IMG/VR virus record: IMGVR_UViG_3300031576_000205
Span: 1-34,702 of that record
Origin: a virus
Reading direction: 5' to 3' (one strand)
DNA: 34,702 nt
In this document: piece after piece, positions 30,689 through 34,702 of the stretch
How positions within the stretch are numbered: the stretch's first letter is position 1
Layout: every line of letters starts with the position of its first letter
Program-made: the position numbers and the translations under genes
Notes under the pieces: generated by a model
Told to the model about the DNA's origin: nothing
Databases searched by the model: none
Seen by the model: only the letters and a program-made list of their open reading frames with translations

Positions 30689-30963
30689 AACTTAAAACTT
30701 TCGACGCATCGCATCTTATGTTCGGACTCTGCCAGCCTGCCCATGTGCTCGTTATCCCTATGGCATTTGTCGCACAATCGGAAGTGTGCGCTTTTGAATC
30801 TTCTTTTGCATTTCAAACATTTCCTTTTTCGAATCTTGCATTTCATATTTAAAGGCGAATCCCATTCATCCCTTAGAGCGTTCACATGATTTTTCGCATC
30901 AACGGACGGCAGGTCCTTGCCCAGTCCCTTCAAATCCATCAAGCTATGTTTCTTTCTTGACAT
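30685..30963 (-). CDS. Zinc-ribbon protein, paralogue of the left-arm zinc ribbon
   Basis: A 92-residue basic protein with C49-x2-C52 and C64-x2-C67. Residues 47-75 (RKCLKCKRRF ... LCDKCHRDNEHMG) match the small protein at 3310-3480 in cysteine spacing and in the RxNExMG tail. An N-terminal extension of about 40 residues is specific to this copy. AAGGA lies upstream of the ATG. A nucleic-acid-binding role is inferred from the motif. Confidence 0.78.
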   Translation of the reverse strand: MSRKKHSLMDLKGLGKDLPSVDAKNHVNALRDEWDSPLNMKCKIRKRKCLKCKRRFKSAHFRLCDKCHRDNEHMGRLAESEHKMRCVESFKL

Positions 30964-31136
30964 TACATTTCCTTCATCTTTTCATTCGTGTAATATTGTT
31001 TTATCGCGTTTTCCACATCCTCCTTGTAGCATTCCACCCCCGCCTGTACGTCTGGATTGTTTCGGAAGCTGTCGAACCATTGACGCTTGCGGTCGTCCAG
31101 AATGTCGAGGAGGGCGATCAGGTCTCGTTCAGTCAT
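30963..31136 (-). CDS. Small hypothetical protein
   Basis: A 57-residue acidic, helical protein (MTERDLIALLDILDDRKRQW start). Its ATG overlaps the stop of the upstream nuclease gene (ATGA), and its TAA shares one base with the ATG of the zinc-ribbon gene. These junctions make it a convincing operon member despite its size and absence of a clear ribosome-binding site. Function unknown. Confidence 0.7.
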   Translation of the reverse strand: MTERDLIALLDILDDRKRQWFDSFRNNPDVQAGVECYKEDVENAIKQYYTNEKMKEM

Positions 31137-31468
31137 TGTGCTATGTTTTTGATTAATTCAAACGCCTTCCCGTTCTTCAGCATCCCCGCATGAATCCGGT
31201 ATACTCGCCAGCTCATGAGCGTGGCGGTGTTGTATTTCTCGATATCGGCGATCATGCCCGCTCCGCGATTGTGCCGGCCTCGAATCCACAAGCCCCCCTC
31301 CACTTCGATTGCGACATGGCCATGAAGCGCGAAGTCGAATCGCCATTTGCGATCTGGATGGAACCGATATTCCCGCTCATATTTCACCCTGAGCGATTTC
31401 AAAATCAACTCCACCTTTTTCTCAAGATTAGAAGGCATGCGTCTGTGTCGGAAAAGTAACATCCTCAT
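31133..31468 (-). CDS. DUF559/Vsr-like endonuclease
   Basis: A 111-residue PD-(D/E)xK-like nuclease. Residues about 41-100 (KWRFDFAL with D45, VAIEVEGG with E55 and E57, then NRGAGMIADIEKYN and a terminal WRVYRI) match the short phage/bacterial nucleases related to Vsr and DUF559. Its substrate is unknown; roles in recombination or host DNA attack are possible. The ATG at 31468 has TGGAG upstream and overlaps the preceding gene by 41 bp; a shorter start at 31438 lacks a binding site. Confidence 0.82.
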   Translation of the reverse strand: MRMLLFRHRRMPSNLEKKVELILKSLRVKYEREYRFHPDRKWRFDFALHGHVAIEVEGGLWIRGRHNRGAGMIADIEKYNTATLMSWRVYRIHAGMLKNGKAFELIKNIAQ

Positions 31469-31643
31469 ATATCTCCACTCCGTCGATACACGCCTCGGAT
31501 TTCATTGACTGGACATACTCTTGAATTTTCACGGCGTCCGGCATCAAGAATTGGCGCGGCAATTTCGCATGGCCGATTATCTGCCATTTCCACACCGAGC
31601 TGTACGATGGGCCTTCAATCGTTACCTGATGATTCTTTTTCAC
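31428..31643 (-). CDS. Small conserved phage protein, unknown function
   Basis: A 71-residue protein with a VWKWQI...LPRQFLMPD...DGVEIYED pattern that I recall from short phage early proteins and from the C-termini of some larger ones. No activity is known to me. The GTG at 31643 has AGAGGTGGT upstream and overlaps the TGA of the DUF6745-like gene (GTGA), indicating coupling; an earlier GTG at 31664 is less likely. Confidence 0.68.
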   Translation of the reverse strand: MKKNHQVTIEGPSYSSVWKWQIIGHAKLPRQFLMPDAVKIQEYVQSMKSEACIDGVEIYEDVTFPTQTHAF

Positions 31644-32944
31644 GTCACCACCTCTGGCTTCCACATTTTCTTACTATCTCCATACGCCCGCCAGTTAATA
31701 GATTCCTGCACCGTATTGCATTTCTCATCCACCTCCTCCACATGCCAGACTCCGATGGATGGATTTCTCATCTTGAGAAACCGGCAATTCTTTATCTCAC
31801 CAATCTTGTCGATGGAAAGCAATTCATAATCTCCGCGTTTGTCCAGCGTGATCGCTCCCATCTTGTGAATGAATCGCTCAAGTCCTATCTTGCGAAGCAA
31901 TTCCCTTTTCACGTTCAAATTTTCTTCCTTGACCACCAATTCAGGGTCTAGTTTTTCCGAGGGTGTCAATACGTGTTCCGGTTTCATCTTCGTGCCATTC
32001 AGATAATAAAGTTTCGTCCCGCAATTCCACTCTATAGCCGCTCCATTCTCGCAATGAAGCTGGTTTCTTGAATCCATCTTTCTCATTTTCGCCCTGTCGC
32101 AGAGCAGAACGAACTTTTCGTGCACGAAGCGGGGGCCTCCGTGAATAGCGGCCTGCTCGTAGAACGCATAATTCTTGTGAGACGGATGCTTCCATCCGAT
32201 CACGTCCCTTACGAATGACAGATAACAACACCACGATGCCCATTCGGAGCCTCCATTATAAAAAATGCTCCATTTCCTAACGGCATCCAAACATTCTTCC
32301 CTGACATCTTTCCCTAGTTTTTTCGATACAACGGAATATGCCACATCGAATATCATGCTGAAATTCGCGTGCTCCGTCATGTTTAAGTTCGAGGTGGCGG
32401 CGGAGGAGGCGGAGGTAGCTACGCGGGTGGCGGAGTCGATGGTGGCTTCGTATGTGGTGGTTTCGGTGGCAAGATCGATTGCGGAGGAGGTGGTTGCGTC
32501 GTAGGTGATGGCGCGGGTGGCGGCGACGGCGGCGGCGGAGGTGGTGGAGCGGGATGCGGCGAAGGTGGCGGCGGCGGTGGTGGAGGCAGAGGTACGGATG
32601 GCAGCATAAGTGGTGGCTTCTGAGGTGGCAGCGGCGGTGTAGTTGGTGGCGTCAACGGCAGTGTAGGTGGAGGTGTCTAGGTTGGTAGTGTGCGCGTCAG
32701 AATTATTCTTCATGTGTTTCCAGTACACCGCCGCGCATCCGAATACAATCGCCCCGACCATAGCAGACGGAACCCTGACAACATTTAACGGACGCGCAAG
32801 TCCAGCCGCGTCGTACATATTCAACACCGCTTCTTTCGTCCTCTCGAAATCAATGTGTTCTGTGGATAGAATCAATTCCTTCCATCGTTCATTCCAAGCT
32901 GGAATTTGCTTTTTGTGCTCTTCAGTCAAATCCCATTTTTTCAT
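31640..32944 (-). CDS. DUF6745-like protein with tetrapeptide-periodic insert
   Basis: A 434-residue protein. The flanks match what I know as DUF6745: an N-terminal TEEHKKQIPAWNERW and RPLNVVRVPS, and a C-terminal part with FVHEKFVLLCDR, HCENGAAIEW, VKRELLRKIGLERF and a terminal NPSIGVWHVEEV...NWR. Residues about 84-187 are a low-complexity insert of Ala, Thr and Ser with a period near four (A-T-x-x). Family members carry comparable short repeats of other composition here. Function is unknown. The ATG at 32944 overlaps the partner's stop (TGATG); the longer GTG start at 33010 is unlikely. Confidence 0.8.
   Translation of the reverse strand: MKKWDLTEEHKKQIPAWNERWKELILSTEHIDFERTKEAVLNMYDAAGLARPLNVVRVPSAMVGAIVFGCAAVYWKHMKNNSDAHTTNLDTSTYTAVDATNYTAAATSEATTYAAIRTSASTTAAATFAASRSTTSAAAVAATRAITYDATTSSAIDLATETTTYEATIDSATRVATSASSAATSNLNMTEHANFSMIFDVAYSVVSKKLGKDVREECLDAVRKWSIFYNGGSEWASWCCYLSFVRDVIGWKHPSHKNYAFYEQAAIHGGPRFVHEKFVLLCDRAKMRKMDSRNQLHCENGAAIEWNCGTKLYYLNGTKMKPEHVLTPSEKLDPELVVKEENLNVKRELLRKIGLERFIHKMGAITLDKRGDYELLSIDKIGEIKNCRFLKMRNPSIGVWHVEEVDEKCNTVQESINWRAYGDSKKMWKPEVVT
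32384..32695 (-). repeat. Degenerate 12-bp (four-codon) repeat region
   Basis: Inside the DUF6745-like gene, about 26 degenerate units code for A/T-T-x-x tetrapeptides, dominated by GCC ACC codons (the plus strand shows runs such as ggtggcggcgg). It differs sharply in composition from neighbouring genes. The period and purity suggest expansion and contraction by slippage or recombination. Confidence 0.8.
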
Positions 32945-33264
32945 CAGTCCACCACATTTTCTGTCATTCGCGTGATCCAATTCTTCGTGAGGATGCGGCC
33001 AATCCTCCACAGCGCGGGCATGAGCTTGACCGTCCCATGCTCCTGATGCGAAACATCCGAATCCGTTTTCACGTCCGCATAGATTGTTCCGTCGTCCGCA
33101 ACGTAGACATCCACACCATCACCATCCGGCAAAATCGTATGCGCGTGTCCCGTCGCCTCGCCTTCTGCCAAAACATATTTCCCATCCACAGGAATCAACT
33201 TCTTCAATCCCTCTGGACGCTTCTCCACCGTCTCAAACGTCACGTCTCCTTGCTGTAACTGCAT
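32944..33264 (-). CDS. Small conserved partner of the DUF6745-like protein
   Basis: A 106-residue beta-rich protein: MQLQQGDVTFETVEKRPEG ... LAEGEATGHAHTI ... HQEHGTVKLMPALWRI. The GEATGHAH and (H/T)xEHG signatures define a small protein I recall as often lying next to DUF6745 genes in bacteria and phages; its histidines could bind metal. Function is unknown. A GGAGG site precedes the ATG. Its stop overlaps the DUF6745-like ATG by one base, so the two are translationally coupled. Confidence 0.78.
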   Translation of the reverse strand: MQLQQGDVTFETVEKRPEGLKKLIPVDGKYVLAEGEATGHAHTILPDGDGVDVYVADDGTIYADVKTDSDVSHQEHGTVKLMPALWRIGRILTKNWITRMTENVVD

Positions 33265-33273
33265 ATCAACCTC

Positions 33274-33546
33274 CTACCAGACTGATTTGAACGGAAGGCC
33301 TCTCGCCGCGAGCGCGGCCAGTTTTGTTTCGCCGCCTTCGTCGCATTCCCCACAATAGGGGATCAATTTCGTTATCGACACCTCGCTCGAATCCCCTTCC
33401 GGACTCCATTCCAGTCCGCCCTCACTCCGGCTGTAATTCACACATTTCTCGCATACCGGAAAGTTACACCATTCGCAAACGTGCACTTCCACGTCATCCA
33501 AGGCCCCCTCACACACGACGCAGACGTGATCTATGTATTCCGTCAT
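33274..33546 (-). CDS. Cross-brace zinc-finger-like protein
   Basis: A 90-residue protein with four CxxC pairs, C9/C12, C24/C27, C32/C35 and C65/C68 plus H22, the spacing of two-zinc cross-brace folds (RING/PHD/FYVE style). This is inferred from spacing only; no enzymatic activity is implied. A GAGGA site precedes the ATG, which overlaps the endolysin stop (ATGA). Confidence 0.75.
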   Translation of the reverse strand: MTEYIDHVCVVCEGALDDVEVHVCEWCNFPVCEKCVNYSRSEGGLEWSPEGDSSEVSITKLIPYCGECDEGGETKLAALAARGLPFKSVW

Positions 33547-34058
33547 GGTTTCCTCATGAAAAGTTTCTCCTCATCCATCCGCCTGTTTCTCAATCCGTCC
33601 ATCGGCTTGCCTCCGGCATATATCCATCTCCCAAACTCGTCCGCCGCGCCGTCGTAGTCCTTCCCGTTAAGTTTCCTTAACATCGTGGACTTTTTGAACG
33701 CCGTTTCCCCGACATTGTACACGAACGACACCAGCGCGGCTTCCTGATTCCGGTTGATGGGAACCAGCACATGGCATCGTACCATGTCCCGCATCCAGTC
33801 CAAATCGGCTTCCAGCATTTGCTCCGCTTCCTCCTGCGATATGGACATCCCCTCCTGCACATCCCGCGTGTGCCCGTACCCTATTGTCCACCGTCCGGCT
33901 GGGCATAGGTACGAATCCAAGCGGCAACCCTCCCAACGCCTCACCAATGCGATGACAGGGCTGACTTCCTCGGTCAATGAAGGCCGAATATCGTTTCCTC
34001 TTAAACTGAGTACCGCAAGACCGGAAACGGCGACGAATGACAAAATCCAAAATCTCAT
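33543..34058 (-). CDS. Endolysin, GH24 lysozyme with N-terminal signal-anchor
   Basis: A 171-residue muramidase. The N-terminus (about 4-19, WILSFVAVSGLAVLSL) is a short, weakly hydrophobic, Ala/Ser/Gly-containing segment as in SAR endolysins. The catalytic region shows E43, C52 and T58 at the spacing of the E-D-T triad of T4 lysozyme, with cysteine in place of aspartate, and a further C45. This is the arrangement I recall for phage P1 Lyz (E42, C44, C51, T57). No cysteine exists in the anchor segment; C95 is the only other one. GGAGG precedes the ATG. It sits in the leftward arm, apart from the lysis candidates at 29.3-30.2 kb. Confidence 0.92.
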   Translation of the reverse strand: MRFWILSFVAVSGLAVLSLRGNDIRPSLTEEVSPVIALVRRWEGCRLDSYLCPAGRWTIGYGHTRDVQEGMSISQEEAEQMLEADLDWMRDMVRCHVLVPINRNQEAALVSFVYNVGETAFKKSTMLRKLNGKDYDGAADEFGRWIYAGGKPMDGLRNRRMDEEKLFMRKP

Positions 34059-34092
34059 GCTCTTGCCTCCTTCAAAAAAAAGGCATGGGTGA

Positions 34093-34108
34093 AGGCGCGT
34101 GTGCGCCT
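34093..34108. repeat. Palindrome aggcgc-gtgt-gcgcct, copy 1
   Basis: A perfect 6-bp stem with a 4-base loop in the gap between the endolysin and the next upstream gene, followed on the plus strand by taaaaattccc. The core ggcgcgtgtgcgcc recurs at the window end, and a close variant at 34384-34397. On the minus strand a run of seven T residues lies about 12 bases beyond the stem, so a terminator role is possible but imperfect. Confidence 0.75.
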
Positions 34109-34129
34109 AAAAATTCCCACCTTGGATAC

Positions 34130-34330
34130 TCATCGTACCTCCAGGACTCTCACACCTAATATTTTCCATTTTTCTGAATCCCGAACGATTCCATCGTGAC
34201 GGATATACCATTCTTCCAGGCCGAGCCTGTCTAGACGATTTTTAGCGCGTCTGATCGCGCCGTGCGCGGCCTGACGACTCCTGTAACATCCTTTATCTTC
34301 TGGATGACCGCTAAAACCGTAACCATCCAT
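34130..34330 (-). CDS. Small basic hypothetical protein
   Basis: A 66-residue basic protein (MDGYGFSGHPEDKGCYRSRQ start) with a helix rich in R and A followed by a WYIRHDGI strand. The ATG at 34330 is the natural start but has no clear binding site; a GTG at 34372 has GGAGGGC almost touching it, and would add a 14-residue segment encoded by an 8-bp tandem repeat. Family not recognised. Confidence 0.6.
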   Translation of the reverse strand: MDGYGFSGHPEDKGCYRSRQAAHGAIRRAKNRLDRLGLEEWYIRHDGIVRDSEKWKILGVRVLEVR

Positions 34331-34332
34331 CA

Positions 34333-34358
34333 AGGCTTCGAGGCTTCGAGGCTTCGAG
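34333..34358. repeat. 8-bp tandem repeat (aggcttcg), three copies
   Basis: Three perfect head-to-tail copies at 34333-34356 plus two bases. It lies between the two possible starts of the 34130-34330 gene, so copy number changes would alter the leader or, since 8 is not a multiple of 3, shift the frame of the longer form. Confidence 0.85.
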
Positions 34359-34383
34359 CCGCCTGGCCGCACGCCCTCCGGCC

Positions 34384-34397
34384 GGCGCGTGCGCGCC
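34384..34397. repeat. Palindrome-like ggcgcgtgcgcgcc, copy 2
   Basis: A one-base variant of the palindrome at 34093-34108, in the gap between the genes at 34130-34330 and 34470-34673. The same gap also holds cctaaaaatcccc at about 34427-34439, like the sequence beside copy 1, so the gap elements appear related. Confidence 0.7.
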
Positions 34398-34469
34398 CAT
34401 CATATGATTTTCGCGGACTCCTCTCCCCTAAAAATCCCCGCCCCCCGCGCAGGCGGGCCGAGGGGAAAA

Positions 34470-34673
34470 TCACGAAATTCCTACAAACGCCGTGACATCT
34501 TCACGGTCGAAATCCAGTCCCTCGCGCTCTCGAGCATAGAGTCCGGCATTGACCGGCACACCATATGGACCGATAATCCAATCGCCGGGGCCGTAGGCTC
34601 GCCCCTCGCCGTCGACTAACACAGGCTGGCCGTAGGAACTGGACGGATGATCTGTCGTCAGTGTGTAGCTCAT
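34470..34673 (-). CDS. Small hypothetical protein
   Basis: A 67-residue protein rich in Gly, Asp and Tyr (VLVDGEGRAYGPGDWIIGPYG) that looks like a small beta domain. The ATG at 34673 has GGGAGTGA upstream and is preferred to a GTG two codons before. It is the first right-arm gene visible; its promoter would lie beyond the window end, or in the left non-coding region if the molecule is circular. Family not recognised. Confidence 0.68.
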   Translation of the reverse strand: MSYTLTTDHPSSSYGQPVLVDGEGRAYGPGDWIIGPYGVPVNAGLYAREREGLDFDREDVTAFVGIS

Positions 34674-34688
34674 GTTCACTCCCTTTCC

Positions 34689-34702
34689 GGCGCGTGTGCG
34701 CC
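34689..34702. repeat. Palindrome ggcgcgtgtgcgcc, copy 3, at the window end
   Basis: Identical to the core of copy 1 (34094-34107) and ending exactly at the last base. Its spacing from copy 2 (305 bp) is close to that between copies 1 and 2 (290 bp). A repeat at the very end may have caused the assembly to stop here. Confidence 0.8.

Noticed and set aside
32265-32655. Frames antisense to, or out of frame in, the DUF6745-like repeat, including a polyproline protein
   Set aside because: They arise from the GCC-ACC-rich repeat read in other frames and have no start signals.
1-34702. Integrase, repressor, tRNA genes, insertion sequences, true CRISPR arrays
   Set aside because: None was seen in any frame or strand; the single repeat-like site is not an array.

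Overview
The window looks like the genome, or nearly the whole genome, of a virulent tailed phage with a short tail (podovirus) and a T7-like virion plan. Supporting genes are TerS/TerL, a T7 gp8-type portal, a scaffold, a major capsid protein, a T7 gp11/gp12-type adaptor and nozzle, four large ejection-type proteins and a fibre with a T7-type N-terminal domain. I see no integrase, CI-like repressor, DNA polymerase, RNA polymerase or tRNA gene. A signal-anchored GH24 endolysin and a small lipoprotein point to a Gram-negative host. All identifications are read by eye from the translated sequence; no search was run.

Layout. Positions 1-780 are non-coding and repeat-rich: 16 perfect copies of an 8-bp unit, a 30-bp duplication, an 18-bp direct repeat and a 37-bp inverted repeat. 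Positions 781-6168 are a leftward (minus) operon holding an SNF2-like helicase, several small proteins and a primase-polymerase/SF3 helicase. Positions 6169-6354 carry divergent sigma70-like promoters with back-to-back -35 boxes. Positions 6355-30159 are one rightward block: packaging, portal, scaffold, capsid, decoration, adaptor, nozzle, ejection proteins, fibre and chaperone, accessory structural proteins, then small membrane proteins and a lipoprotein probably involved in lysis. Positions 30193-34673 are a second leftward block: VRR-NUC nuclease, ribbon-helix-helix protein, zinc-ribbon protein, DUF559/Vsr-like nuclease, a DUF6745-like repeat protein with its small partner, a cross-brace zinc protein, the endolysin and two unknown genes.

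If the two ends are joined, all minus-strand genes form one leftward arc (6168 to 1, then 34702 to 30193) and all plus-strand genes one rightward arc. Both arcs leave the promoter region near 6.3 kb and meet near 30.18 kb. This suggests a circular or circularly permuted molecule cut in its non-coding, possibly origin-containing, region.

Most notable items: a CRISPR-repeat-like solitary sequence at 13155-13191 next to a strong hairpin; a LamG-like domain inserted in the tail nozzle; a P1 Lyz-like endolysin with a catalytic-position cysteine but no cysteine in its signal-anchor; two zinc-ribbon paralogues on opposite arms; the DUF6745-like protein with a tetrapeptide-periodic insert; and the origin-like inverted repeat with embedded 10-bp iterations.
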